Positions 1 to 13,703 are shown, counted from the first letter of the stretch. The stretch is 64,000 nucleotides of DNA from Microvelia longipes (GCA_018340805.1 JACMZG010000008.1:15748013-15812012); one strand, 5' to 3'. The notes: generated by a model from the letters alone, not told the origin. A program made the numbers and translations.

Positions 1-743
1 ATTAAATTCAAATTCATTGTGTGATGTTCTATTTAATCCGATGCGAATCCTATAGGAAGTAAATTACAGCACCTGACTATGATCCCTGACTATGCGGTTT
101 GCTTGCTAGGTGACATTCCCCCTCCCCCTTGTTACTGTCATCAAATAATTAACTATAACACATTTCTTAATGCTTTTACTAAGATGTATTTACTTGTAAT
201 CATGATTATATGAATCTATTGTTATGAATTCATAATTTGTATCATAAATTTATGCTGATTGCTTAACTCGATCTAAATAAAATCATTTGACATTACTAAG
301 GCATTAATGGAGAACATAAAAACAGTGTAATTGTGCAAGAGACACCTTAAAGAATTTAATATCCAAGACGCGACACCTGAACTTTTCTGTTTCATCATTT
401 AATATTAGTCGCTATCTATGGCTTGACACAATATGTCCCTATCTGTTTAGTTACAATCACATCGGAGCAAGGGCATTGATAGAGCTTAAACTGTGTTCGA
501 ATCTACTTCGAATAGCAACGTATTCCAAAATAAAGCTGCTTGTTTTGCTGCCACTACATCATGCTAGAGCTGTATCTCGCTTACCTTTCTTTGGAATTGA
601 GGTTATTGTTATTAAAGGTTATAATAATTTTGTTTATCCAAACCACGTGATTCGTTTAGGTTGTATTATCTTTGCTCGTGAGTATCTTTAAAACTTTAAT
701 CACAAAAAAAGTCAACGTAATAAACATAACCTTAAGCAGCGGA
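1..743. other. AT-rich non-coding DNA at left edge
   Basis: No supported gene. Short open frames here have no family resemblance and lie in AT-rich sequence. GC content and CpG rise from about position 735 into the candidate exon that follows, so a promoter could lie in the last few hundred bases, but I see no clear TATA or initiator element. Confidence 0.4.
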
Positions 744-822
744 ATGGATTCCGCTGATGAAATCGGCCGCATGCTCGATTTCACTGCGCGTTTTTCTCAA
801 GCGTTAGGATTCCCGACACAAA
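744..822 (+). CDS. Candidate first coding exon of the RasGAP gene (tentative)
   Basis: A small GC- and CpG-richer island in AT-rich DNA. An ATG at 744 has G at -3 and G at +4 and opens a frame starting MDSADEIGRMLDF. A good donor (GTAAAG) at 823 would end the exon in phase 1, which is the phase needed by the candidate exon at 12593. The frame stays open to 935, where a second donor-like GTGAGT exists in phase 2. I do not recognise the peptide. It could equally be an unrelated first exon, a non-coding first exon or chance. The link to the RasGAP rests only on phase and order. Confidence 0.25.
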
Positions 823-1631
823 GTAAAGATTCCGGCGGCCATCTTCCTGTGAAGCTGCTTGATTTTGGAAAACGTTGTAGGCGTCTGGAGGTTATACATA
901 GTCTTTTTCTAACCAATTTTGGGAACCAGATGTGAGTTTTTTTAAATTTTAAGTCATGATGCTATATATTATAGTTCTAACCAAAAGTTGCGTCTAAGAT
1001 AGAAGCTTAGCATACTACTTAGCATATAAATTTAGGAGATATCAGTTCGGCAGTTATAACAGATTTGCTGGATAGCAGATGCTTAAACTAATTATTTGTA
1101 TACGAGATAATCCTATACAATGTTTACATGATTGTAAACTACTGAAGAAAAATGCATAATAATGGAACACAAGAAAGGGTTGCAGTGCAGCCTCCCTCGC
1201 AGCTGTTTTCTATGCATGTAAATTGATATTCATATACCTAAGGCATCATTAATAGTTATTGATCTTGTAAAGTTATTGTGGATGTTATGTATTCATTTTG
1301 CTTTTCTATTGTTGACGTCAGCATTGAGTATCTAGTTATTCGATACTTTTATAACTTCAACATTGTGAAGCTTTAGTTTCAACCCTCTGTTAGTATTTCT
1401 ATCTTGATCAATATTGATTCTTATAGTTGATGTTTTACTAGTTTAATACTACTAAGCACTAGGTAAGAAAGTTATTCTTTTAGGCTATATTAATTTAAGA
1501 ATTATATTATTAATAATAATACTTATCTTTATTTTCTTTATGAATTACAAAATACATTCAATGGGAAATTGTCAAATGTAGACACATAAAGGACTCATAA
1601 CCGAGGAAAAAATATTGTAATACTCTATTAA

Positions 1632-1668
1632 ACACACACACACACAGATATATATATAATGTATATAT

Positions 1669-1758
<90 letters not shown>

Positions 1759-1772
1759 TATTATATATAATA
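1632..1772. repeat. (CA)n/(TA)n microsatellite
   Basis: A short run of CA dinucleotides passes directly into about 120 bases of almost pure TA with small phase breaks. Open frames across it encode only Tyr/Ile alternation and are artefacts. Confidence 0.95.
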
Positions 1773-4633
1773 CATAACATATAGGTAACAAATAACAAAA
1801 CAACCCATTTTATTGGCTATGGACTAATTTCTATTTAAAAATTCGTGGAACGAATAAGAAGGATTCTATGTAATCTTTAATATGATGCTTGAACTGCTGA
1901 ACATAAATAAAATTAATACCAAGCACTATGACCGACTACCTCTACCGAACCACCTCTGACCACCAATTAATGCTGAGTTTGATTAAATGTGACGTGCATT
2001 TTATCACCAATACATATGAATAATGTATTGGTGAAAAATGCACAAAAAAGAATTTTTGTTAAGTATAGAGAGGTAGGAAAATTATTTTGTTGTCGCTGAT
2101 GATATCTCCGTAGTTGGGTTAGGTGTTCTTTTTTGGTTGACTTAGTATCCTTGTTCACTATAAATGTATGATTTACTTGCCAAAGTCCCTTTTACCAGGA
2201 TTGCTTTAGTGATTGTCATTTACAAGTTTTATAACGTTGACATTTTATCTCTTCTCAGCCTTAATTTTAAATTTCTTTCAGCCAACCCCGCGGCGTATTT
2301 GCATTCTGATATCGTGAGCATCTATACATTATTACCATTGTGTTATCCGCCTATAGAGACGCGTTGTTTATTTTGAGCGATCATTCACCCCTGCACCTGT
2401 TGTATAAAAATATAAAACATTTGTTAAACCATTCAATTAGTTTTTATTGACACGTGGCATATTTACCTCTTCATGCATCTTAATATTAAACGTGTAAATA
2501 ACACTACCCTCTATCTAGATGGCGTAATCTCCTCACGACCATATTCAGTCACGTGTTCATGTATTGTGTACATAAGTCCATTCCAAGTACATGTAATAGT
2601 TAAAAGCATTGAATACTCGGAGGCATATTTACGCTAGTTCTGTGACAAAGGAAATCAAAAAAGCATTAACTACAATATGTGAGGGTGACAGCGGCACTAT
2701 GGCAAAGTATCCCTGGATTTATTAGATTAACGTGTTTATGTGGGAGGGATAGGCCCTTGCTATGATCTAGTTCTTTTTAGGGGACTATAGCTCTCAAGCA
2801 GGGATGCTTCTACTCCATAACATAAGCAGAGCTTGCTAATTTAATAAAGAAGTAGCGTAAAAGCATCTGGGAACTTTTACAAAAAAATCTTTTATTAGGC
2901 GTTTTTTCTGGTAATTTAGAATCATTACCGCATAATATTGTGATCTTGTTCAAAATTTTGTAAAATTTTATGAAAAGCTTTTTAAAGGAGATATGTATTT
3001 TATAAAGTTTTTTAATAAATTTTCTAGATATTCTTCAATTTATATCTGTAGAATTTCAAATTATTACTTATTTTAAGCTTTAAGTAATTAGTCGTAATTT
3101 TTAGTAATTTATCATTTGCATTTAATTTAAAATTTATTTGCAATTACAAAAGTAATATACTATGTAATTAGTTAGTTACATAAAAAGAGTCAAGTGCCTA
3201 GAGTTTTTAAGGTAGACTAAACCAGTATACGTTCAAGTGTTGCACTTTTAGTATGTTTGTATATGAAGGCACTTTATGAAACCGTATCTTTCCCTCTACT
3301 CTAATGTTATTTTTCTCATGCAATAAATATAAATGTATCTATTACATTACTTACCTTTTTGCATTGTTTATTTTATTATTAATTTATTTTCTCTTCTTAT
3401 CCTTTGTTCTTTTTTTCTGTCTATGAGTCGTCTGGGAATTCACAGAGACTTTACAAATCTGTTTTAATGTAATATTGTAAAAATTCTTTTATATACCATA
3501 TATTGTCTTTATTTATACATATATTTATTTAAAACAGTACTATTAAGAGTTAGTATTCATACATTTATTATTTGATAAAACTATTTAGTAAATTCACACG
3601 GCTAAAACTCCTGTAATTGTTGCTCAATGGAAATTGATATATGTTAAGTTTTTATGCGTACGTTGTTTATATTTGTTCATTTTAAACTTTTCTCTTTTAT
3701 AATTTTTAAAATTTTCTGCTATACGAATTAATCCTGATAACATATTTTCTGACAGTTTAATGTGCATAAAAAGGGTACCGAATGAATTTTTATAATATAA
3801 TTTTATTTTAATTTCTACTCTGAAATATTTGTTGTCATATAAATAATTTTATGTAAGAACGAAATTACCCTTATGAAGTATTATTCTAAAAATTGATTAA
3901 ACTTCAATTTAACAAAATCCCCAAGTGGAGATTGGTTTTTATTTGTTCTTATTATGAGATTTGGATTTGTGGTCTCTGGAGTGTTTTTATTTAAGGTTTT
4001 TTTTACCTTACCTTAGATTAGTTAAACTTTTTTCTTTCCGTTTAGTTTAAGTTTAGCTTATTAAACCTATTCCTATTTATTTTACTATGTGTATTCTTCT
4101 CACACTTCTTAATTTCAAGTATTATAATGAAAATTAAATTTAAAGGGTCTTGGTGCAGTGAATAATATAACTTTTTGGAACCCAACAAACGATAGGGTTA
4201 CTAACCTTCCCATAGAATTGCAATAAAACTCATTAAATCAATGCCGGTTAGCCCTTCAGACAGTCGTGCTCCAGAATAATAAAGTATGTTTAAATTTTTT
4301 CACAAAGATATCTCTAATCTTGTATGTGGTATCATAGGAATAATAAACTATACAAAAGGCACTTTAATCCTCTTAAAATAAGAAAGGGTTAAGTAGGGGC
4401 TTGCAAGTATTGGACTGGTTTGTCTGCCTACACTAGGTTAGGGTTCAGGATAGTCCATTACGTTGTAGGTATTATTGTCATCGGTAGCCCTTCTTGAACT
4501 CATTTTAAATAACAATGTCTTTTATATTGTAGAGGTTTGGGACTTCGCTTGACCTTATTTATAAAGTATGTACATCTTAAGTAAAAGGAATATCCTCAAG
4601 GGTCTTTGAAAAATGAGTGGAATTAATTTGTTA

Positions 4634-4982
4634 TAATTGAAGAATCAGCTACCGTCGATACTTGCTGTTAGATAAGAATATCCCTGGATCGGTTTCGGCA
4701 TAACGCCATCATCAGCAGGGGAGCAACACTCGAGCTCTCAACTAATAAAGTTCTATCAGTGAACAACTTCTAGTCTCAATGAGCACGACGAGCCCTCTGA
4801 AGATCAGAGGTTTGTCGGAATATCGTCGTGCTCATTGATACTAGAAGTTATTCACTGATAAAACATTATTAGTTGAGAGCTCGAGTGTTGCCCCGCCTGC
4901 TGATGATGGCGTTATGCAGAAACCGGTCCAGGAATTTTCAAATCCAACATCAAGTATCGACGGTAGCTGATTCTTCAATTAC
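4634..4982. repeat. Long fold-back inverted repeat, arms about 165 bp
   Basis: The left arm begins TAATTGAAGAATCAGC and the right arm ends with its exact reverse complement. Similarity runs nearly to the centre near 4801, where GAGCACGACGA pairs with TCGTCGTGCTC and an inner CCTCTGA/TCAGAGG stem closes the loop. Arms differ at scattered bases. Each contains a CATCATCAG-type block of the kind often seen near the ends of retroelements. The 90-residue frame inside the right arm is an artefact. No target-site duplication is visible. Confidence 0.9.
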
Positions 4983-7854
4983 TTCTTCAACTTGCGGTAA
5001 ATACAACCTTTTTAATTTTAATTTGCTATATTATACGCAAAAACCCTTGACTCTAAATTCTGTTGGTATGGAAACGTTTCGTTTACTTCGAAAACTGCTC
5101 TTTGTTATGCTATTAAAAATCAGGCCTACAATGCAGATAAGATGAAAATGGTCATTATTGAACAACAAAAGGTGTTAAAAATCAGGCCTACAAAGCAGAT
5201 TAAAATAAATATTGGGTAAAATATTGGATCTACAAGTACATTTTTTATTCGTTATTTATACTTAACTTATGGGGAAATGTATATCAAATGAGATTCGCTT
5301 TACAAACAGTTAATTTCTAGAAAGGACTGAATCTTATTGATTGTTATTTTCTTGTACAAAAGATTTTTCTTGATATTCCATTAATGGCTGATACAATTGC
5401 CTTTTTAAATTGATGTACTCAGTATTTTTAAGTTTTACACTGTCTTTGTGTTTCATTTTACTAGTTACTTAAGTACAAAGTATACTTAACACAATTAAAA
5501 ACCAAAAAGTTGTTATCAGTAATCGATAACATTATTTTAAAACTTCATTTTACTGACAGTATAATAAATCGTCTTTTATTTGAGATGTTGATCGTAAAAA
5601 ACAAGTTTTTACTACTTACTGGTTCCTGTCCTTCCCACGAATTTCGTTGTTTCCGAAAAACCACCCCTTGTTTAAGGTTGGTTATCTGTTTTGACACAAG
5701 TAGTCTACTTGAACTGCTAGGGGTTGTTTATTCTTTTGTCAGGGCTGTTGAAATATTCAATGCTTTCATTATGTAACGGTTTGAAGGGATTGTTTACATA
5801 GCTGACAGGATAATGTCACCACACTCGACAGCTCTCTCATTGTACCGAGATAACACTCTTATGAACATTTTCCTAAATGTAAACAATAACTTGATTCCTA
5901 CTCGTTTTGTATAGACCCTGTGTGTATTTTAAATAGATTAACATTAAATTAACTCAACAATAAGATCGACAGACGACTTACAGTTGCCAACATTCTAGAG
6001 GATTTAAGTCCTATTCATTTTGACATTATGGAATAGTTTTAAAACAACATTGCATTATTTTAAGTTGCCACTTCTGTATTTGCTTTGTCTTTAAAACAAT
6101 TGAGTTTCATAAACTAGGCCCTTTTAATAGAGTTTTTGAGACATGGATTTCCCAAAGTAAAATCAAATTAAATTCAATGTGAGAAATACTTTTTTAAGAG
6201 ATAGTTTATAAATATCTAGGGTCTTGTTTTTATAGTTTTTTTGTGTGTTATTTTTATTTATTTATTTATTATCACTTAGATGACCCAACTTCATCAACAA
6301 AAAATCAAAATTTTTTTTCTGGATTTGGTTTGTCTTAGACGTACTTTTGGTCTGTCTAATAGATTTTCTTTAAAGTCACGAAATTGTTAAAAGTAATTCA
6401 GGTGACCTTTTTGGTAAACTTAGCAAGATAAGTAGTAGCATTGTATTGCATTAAGACTTGTCTTTGTCTTACTGGAAATTAAATGGAATGATAGCCTTAG
6501 GAAGTGATTGTATTTAAAGATAATTGTCTTTCATGTCTCTAAAAAGGAAAGTGTTTAGTTCCATTTTCAAACCAAGTCTACTTTTTTAATTTTAACCCTA
6601 TTTTTTAAATCTATATTTTTTTAAACCTTAATTCGTTTTGTTCCTTTCATATTTAAGATTTGTTTTACTGAAATTTTAATTATTCATCCTCTTACGAATG
6701 ATTTATTTATGTATTCTTAATGGTAGCAGTTGTTTTTCCTCTGACAAAGTTGGTTGCTAGCTAATTTTGTTTTTTATGTATAAGAATGTCAAATTCATTA
6801 AATCTGTCATTAATTAATTGTGTCATTTATGTATTTATTAAAATATTTAATATATGCACGACTCAAATAAGTGTACAAAATGGTAGTTTCTATTGTTTGT
6901 ACTTACGGAACATATTGTGGAACATTTGAATCGATTGTTATACTGCATTTTCATAAAAAACAGTAAAAGACATGTCGTAGTTCGTAGTATTATTAATTTT
7001 ATCTCACATATACCCAGGTTGTGTCATATATTGTGAACGATAGTAGAACTTAAGTAGGTACTTAGTTTTTTTCTAAAAAAAAGTGTGTCGCTCTCTCCCG
7101 TTGAAGTTTTAATATCCTGAGAAGCAGTCTGGTTGTCCCCCACCCATCTCACAGTGTTCCTTCCTTCCTCTCCGTCTGTTCTGTATATCCTTCTTAGTTT
7201 AGTTAATACCTCGACATTTAACTGTCAACATCACGAAATGTTAGTGCATTTAAAACAGCTGATAGTGATAACTCCCAGTTTATTTTTATAATAACTTTTT
7301 AATGGTGATGTTAAAACTAAAGCTTTCGTTACTTATTATGAAGTTTGTGTAAAATTATTATTTTTAAATTGTTATTTATCTGTGTTGTGTACAACCATGA
7401 AAAGGATTATTTCTAATTAATTTCTTTTTGTAAGTATATTTATTGTTTGGAAATTATATCGGACTAATTAATTTATCCTCTCCTTGCAATATTTGTTAAA
7501 ACTTAATCGTGTTAAAATAAACTCATAGTTTATTTACTTTTAAGCTGTTTTTATTTATTGTTGCTTTTTAGCAATTTTATGTTGTTTCATAGTTTGAATC
7601 AATTAAGATCCTCGAAATCAAATTGCTGTGTGAAAGCTAAAAAATTCTGTACCTGATAGTAAACATATTGTCTTAAATAAAACTGACAACTACGAATTTA
7701 GCATTATTAGCTTAAATACAAAGACCTAAAATGTGGTGGCATATTATGTAGCTTCAGTAGGTTTCGAAAAACCTATCTGAACCTTTTAGTATTCCAAGGT
7801 GGAAGCTAGCTAGTTTTAATCTAACTGATAATATACGTAGCTGCCGATTAATGT

Positions 7855-7928
7855 GGATTTTTAAACGCAAATTAGCTCATGAAATTGGGGTCTCATGGAG
7901 CAGAATGGCTCGGATCTCACTAATGATG

Positions 7929-7962
<34 letters not shown>

Positions 7963-7980
7963 ATATAATATATATATATT
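7855..7980 (+). repeat. Microsatellite-tailed repeat, copy 1
   Basis: A block containing AGCTCATGAAATTGGGGTC and CATGGAG, then a CTCACTRATGA-like block, runs straight into a TA array at 7928-7980. The same layout recurs at 38855 and 62595. Confidence 0.7.
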
Positions 7981-10900
7981 GTATTATTAACTGCAGTTCT
8001 CTTACGATCTTCTTTTATCTCAATTAACGTAATTTAAATTAATTAAACATTTTTCTTGTGTAGAAAATTGTAACGCTTATTCTGAATACATTCCTTAGAT
8101 CTAGAAATACTTTCAAATCTTAGTAAGCTAAAAATCCTTAATCTAATGAAGGGGCTCAGCCCTCCTGTGTAATAATGTGTAATTATGAACATTCTTGTTC
8201 TGTGCTACCTCTTTTTTATGTTCTGTAAATACTTTTAATGAACTTACGTTACACGTTCGAAAAAAATGTATTTGGTAAATGTACTTACCTATATTTTGAT
8301 TGTTCATCATTTATAAGGACTTGCTATTTATGGCTGGTAAAAGTCTAATTGAATGGAATTTATGATTATTCTTTTTAACTGAAGTTTAAACTTTATAAGT
8401 AAATAAAAAGAAAAGTAAAATTACCTCTTAATATATAATAACTGTATGCATATACGGACATTCTTGAAAAACAAATATTTCCAAATAGTTTTTACTGTTT
8501 TCTTTATTTACTTTTTTTATTCTGATTTTCTTGAGTTGAATTTAAATTTAATTCTTATTAGTGTTCAAATGATATAATGATTCCGATCTCTTTATACACG
8601 ATATGTTTCTGATAAAGTTAGACTTAGTTGTATATGAAATAATCCCGTTGATGACTTAGCAATTCTCTTAAGTAATCTGTCTAATTATTTTGGCTTCTAG
8701 TTTGTTTCGTTTTAATCAAAATCCAAAAGGATTCTGTAGAATCTTACACAAAGCTTTTATTTCAATACCATTACAAATTCATAACTATGATGCCATTCAG
8801 CCGTTTTAAATTGAAAATTATCTGTGAAAATAGAAAATCGTGGAATAAATAATGTAAAAAAGACCAAAATGATCATAGTTATTTATAATTTAAAACTTTC
8901 CAAATTATTCAACTTAAAATAACTACTTAGTTTTAAAAGTAATTTTAAAAAACTTTAAAATAATCTAAGTCTGTAATCTTGACAGTGGTTTTATATTAAA
9001 CTTTCTCCCATCTATAACTTTGTACAAAAAGTAATCTATATTCTATTGTAAAATGTTAGGTAATAGTTATGATTATGCTCTAACAAAGTTTGGCTGTAAC
9101 AATGCAATACTTCTTATACGGTATAATATGAAAGTTCGGTGTTTAGTCAGAGCTTGTCACTTGAGAAATTGACGTGAACTATATTAAGAATTAGGTGTCT
9201 CTATTGGTGTTTTGATTTTTAGACTCGTTGGCTGTCAAATATTTGATGTCGTCTTGTACGTGCATCTTCATGTCGTCAAGAATAGAAAGTTGACATATTT
9301 TCGTGATTTTTCAGTATCAGTTTTTAATCAAAGGTTGAAAGTATTTTCTTGTACATAATTGTGTATAATGTTTGTAGTATAATGTGTAGTTTACATAACA
9401 TGTACTGTTCCCTTTACTGTTCACTCCTTTTAACATAATAACGACAGTTATAGTTTATATATCTTCTCTTAACTATACATACTTAATACTTATCTTAACT
9501 ATAACTATAATAATATGAACTATACTATAACTATGACTTCATTAACTTAATATCTTAACTATCCATACTTAACAAAGTATGGATACTACTTATGCTGTAC
9601 ATTTTGCTTATCCATTCAGCAAAACCCCCCATATTATCAAAACTAATAATTAAATATTAATCTTAAATGGAATAAGAAAAATTGACGATTTTTTAAAAAA
9701 CGTTTTTCTGTTCTCTTTGCGAATTCCAATAAAATGTTTTTCGGCGTGGCGTCTTGGTCTATACATATGACCAGTACATTCTCTGTATTTTTTTATCGAT
9801 GGTTTTTTAGAATTGTTTTTTTTTTAACCGATACTATTAATAACGGCAGCTTTCAATAATTTCTCTGTTCAAATGCTCCAATTAACTCTCTCACTGATTT
9901 TGTTTAAAAAGCCACAGACTAACAACCGCTTCACAGCAAAAGGCTGCACAATTAGTTTTTTGACATTTGTTCTCCAGTACTTTGGTTTCAACCGCAGACA
10001 CGGAACATGACCGCAAATACACTTCTAAAGTAAACAGACGTAACAACAAATATAGTTTATTCAAAACTTTGCTTAAAAGAAGGGTGTTACATTATTTTTT
10101 ATATTTACACATTACTATCGAATTCTTGGGTATTTATCATATGATACTACTGAGGTTTTAAAAACATGAATATGTGACTCAATATAATTGTGCGAAAAAC
10201 CTCTAGGAATGTAAGAAGCAAAATGCTAGAACAAATCTGAGAACTGTTCCATTATTCGACATTCATTGATGGCTCGTCATAATGTTATGTTCTACTCTGT
10301 TTCGTTACGTCTCATTAGGGCGCCGACAGAGTCTAAACTCACTTTACCCTTCATTTAAAATTTCAAAGAATATAATGTGAAGTATTTACCCTAAATGCTT
10401 CTATTAGCCATGTTTATAAGCCTAGATTTCATGGATTAAAGATCCATCAAAGATGCTAAGCATGACTTACCATCCTTACTGGTGCAAGAGTCCTTAGTGA
10501 TACTGAGCATTGCTTTGTATCCCTTATACTGGCTTGATTTCATGAAATCGCTTGATATCTTCATTGCATCATTCATTATCTGATTCATTCATTGCATTCA
10601 TTATCTTCTTAGCATCTCCAATTAACAACTTTGTGAATGTTAAGTTAATAATGTTTTCCTTGTAGAACTAGCCACTATTAGCCAAAATTTTTTTCCGGAC
10701 TCAAAACTTAAAACTAAAAACAATTAAAGTACAGTAGTATTTTCTAAAGTATTGCAATAGCATGTTGTTGGAAACTTAACTATAGAGAAGACTATACTGA
10801 TAACGTAATCTTATCTTAAAATTTAAATAAAACTTTAAAAAGTAAAAGAAACTTCGTAGTATTTCAAAACCTTTTCACCCTGACATGATTAACACGATCA

Positions 10901-12592
10901 ATTTTAAAAGATTAAACCTCATTCTAATTGTCTTTTGTAATTAAAACTGAAGTTAAATGTATATTTTGAAAAGCTCCATTGTGAAATTGTTAAAAGTCAA
11001 GAGATGAAGTGTTTTCACTTTCAGTCAAATAAATGAAGAATATAAGATGTTGTTAATTGAACAAATACATTTCAAGTCAGTTAGTGACCCTGTTAACGAC
11101 GTTTTCTTTTATGTGTTAATTGAAATTTCGGTTTGTTCTATTGAAAGTAATGGCGTAATTTAAAATAGGTTTTAGTTAAAATAGCCATTTACAAAGCCTT
11201 GAGCGTGAAGAAAGTTTTCTGCTCTAGAGCAAGCTTTCAATGCTTTGCCAAAAACCTATAATTCGAGAGACAGAATTATTTTGTATTTCTAGGTAAACAG
11301 TGTGAAATACCTAAAACAACTTGTATATTGGTAATGCTAATTATTTACCACACTCGTTCAGTAATAAATTTACTTCACTAGTAGGTAAATCTTACTATAC
11401 ATGTCGTGGTCAAAATAATTTTAGTTGTAATATTGCTATCAGGAATTTTTATTGATTTAATAAAAAACAATGTAATGTGCTTGTTTTACTAGTTGTAAAA
11501 ACTGTATTTCTCTTATTATACTTAATTTTCTTTCATTAAAATGAACTATACGAGCTACCAGTATCATTTAATAAACTCTGTTTTATTAACAGTTTAAATT
11601 AAATTGGTTCCAGCTGAAGTAAATAGTTAATATACGAGATGTAATCAGTACGAAATAAAAGAGAACAGTTAATAAATAGAAATTGTAAAAACTTCCTCTT
11701 TCGTCAGAATTAAATAAATAAAAATGTTTTTAATTCTAAAAATGATGAATCGAGTCTTTTTATATTTTTTTCTCAAATGCCAAAAGTAATATGTGTTATA
11801 TTTTACTCCATTTTATTCAATCATCAAAATATATTTTTTAAAAATGTTGGTGTAGAATAAATATAGATCATATTATTTTAAAAAAAAAATGTAATCATTA
11901 AACTTCATGTGTGTGAATCATCTTTGTCTATAACCGCTGATATTAAACTTAAGAGGTGTGTTAAAAAGTACTTGTATCTTGGTGTTTTAGAATTAAAGGT
12001 TTTAAAACGATAATATTATCTTAAGTACAAAGAAAATTTGTAAAATTTTGAAGCACTAAAATTTATCATTTTGTTTGTGTGGTTGCTTACTTTGTAGTCG
12101 ATTTTAATTGATGATGAATTTCACTTAGATAAACATAAGGGATATATAATTAGTGTTACCCAGTTTTTTGTAGCATTATTAATTTCGAATATTAGTGATG
12201 GAGCTAGATATCGATTCTTGAACTAGGTTAATATAAGATTAGTTTGTTTCATGCAACAAAATTAAGAAACGTATTAATGAAATAATAACATTTTTAATTA
12301 TTAACATTTCTATCATTATAGGACTTTCGAATAGAACTAATTTCAATTAAGGGAGCTAATGAAAAGAAAAGATGAGCATCTATGTTCTCCACGATCCATT
12401 TTTGTTATAGCTTTGTTATTTTGTTAGCGAATTTCGTCTGAAATTACGGTAAAGGTTGTTCGGAGACTAAAATGGAGGAGGAGTAAGAGGGATCGATTCA
12501 AACTAGCCCTCCTTCCTAAAATTTTCTTCTACCCTTTTCCTAATATTTGGCGCTTTATTGTTTACTGACAGGATGTTTATTTGTTGTTTTAG

Positions 12593-12696
12593 AACACATC
12601 GTACGAGAAGGCATGCAGGCGAGGGAGTGCACCAGCTTACCGTACAGGAAGTCAGCCCAGCATAACAAGTCTTTAGAACTAACACCATCTAGAATA
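12593..12696 (+). CDS. raskol: Probable upstream coding exon of the SynGAP/raskol RasGAP
   Basis: A strong acceptor (TTGTTGTTTTAG) precedes a GC-richer 104-nt block. Read with two leading bases (phase 1 in, phase 0 out), it gives HIVREGMQARECTSLPYRKS followed by AQHNKSLELTPSRI. The next coding exon (25794) starts in phase 0 with NFFSKRSF. The join [13 protein letters not shown] matches the layout of DAB2IP, where TPFRVTGFLSRR precedes the KRTKS block. This is why I choose this frame over the other two open ones. The weak point is the donor, GTTTAAGT, which is poor. Translation could also start at the internal ATG at 12613. The exon would supply residues just before the basic KRTKS segment. 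Confidence 0.5.
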
Positions 12697-13474
12697 GTTT
12701 AAGTCATTCATTATTACTTTCAACTTTCTTCCTCGTTGACCCAAAACTTAAAGAATTTCTAAAAAGACGCCTTGTTAAATTACCTTTTAATCAAATGGAA
12801 AACCTGTTAAAATTAAGATAATCTTTTGTTTTGATTTTAATCGACTCGCTGTCTTAAACCAGGGGTTCCAATCACTTATAAGGTAATTAAGGATCCGTAC
12901 TAACTTTAAGTTAAATCTCTGACCTAATGATATTATATAAAGAGTAAAACTTAGGTTACAGTTTTACATTTTTTTTTTAGAAATTAAAGAGGAAATTCTG
13001 AGGTTTTTTCATCCCCCAGTCTAGAGTCTACCTATAGTCCGGAATTTTTGTAACGTGATTTTAAGTTGATTGATATAAACTTGATTTAAAGTTGGCCGGG
13101 ATTGATTTCAATCCATAACATATACGATCCCCTAAAAAAAGAGCATTGAAATATTTGTATTTTCAATAGCAATATTTTATTTAATAGTTTTCGCTTAGTT
13201 TGATACTCATAAAAATGTTCCTCTTTATTTCTTTTATCGTACGTTTTTCCTTTATTTTCTTAATCATACAAACTTTATTTCAAAGTCTATACTTGATTGC
13301 TATCAAAGTGATAGTTAATTACTATACTTCTATGATAAGTGAATCTTTTAATTCAAATTTAAACCGTCCCTTATTTTGCCGCCTCTCTTCTTACTGCGGA
13401 TAGTGAGAACAAGGCGCATTCCCTATCAAAATACAAATATTTGTCATTAAATGTGTCTTATTAAATAGTATAAT

Positions 13475-13703
13475 TATGCTACTAGGCAGCAAAATGGAAT
13501 TTTGCAGACGGTTTTATAAAATGCCCCCGAGCCCGAAGGCGAGGGTGGCTAGGAAATTACTGCAGAGCGTAAGCCGAGCAGTAATAAACCCATTTGACAG
13601 ACGAGGCAAGCGAGCTGGCAAATGGCGAATTACTGCAGAGGCGTAAGCCGAGGCAGGTAATAATTGCTCGATCTGCAATTTTCCTTTGCTGCATAGTAGC
13701 ATA
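13475..13703. mobile_element. MITE with about 30-bp TIRs and TA flanks
   Basis: Left end TATGCTACTAGGCAGCAAAA is mirrored at the right end as TTTGCTGCATAGTAGCATA. Similarity continues inward to TTTTGCAGA/TCTGCAATTTT. TA sits at both outer boundaries, as expected for a TA target site, so a Tc1/mariner-type mover is inferred. The interior is GC-rich and holds a direct repeat (ATTACTGCAGAGCGTAAGCC near 13556, recurring with one extra base near 13631). There is no coding capacity. Confidence 0.75.

Larger units (their letters stand above)
823..12592. other. Long gene-free AT-rich stretch (possible first intron)
   Basis: No coding sequence is supported over almost 12 kb. It contains a (CA)n/(TA)n array at 1632-1772, a long fold-back at 4634-4982 and a microsatellite-tailed repeat at 7855-7980. 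The rest is unremarkable AT-rich DNA with short A and T runs. If the candidate exons at 744 and 12593 are real, this is one intron. Confidence 0.5.

Noticed and set aside
2282..2313. 32-nt micro-exon between TTTCTTTCAG and GTGAGC
   Set aside because: Good splice signals, but its length would break the phase of the proposed exon chain and no homology supports it.
4873..5145. 90-residue open frame
   Set aside because: It lies in the right arm of the fold-back and has no resemblance to a protein family.
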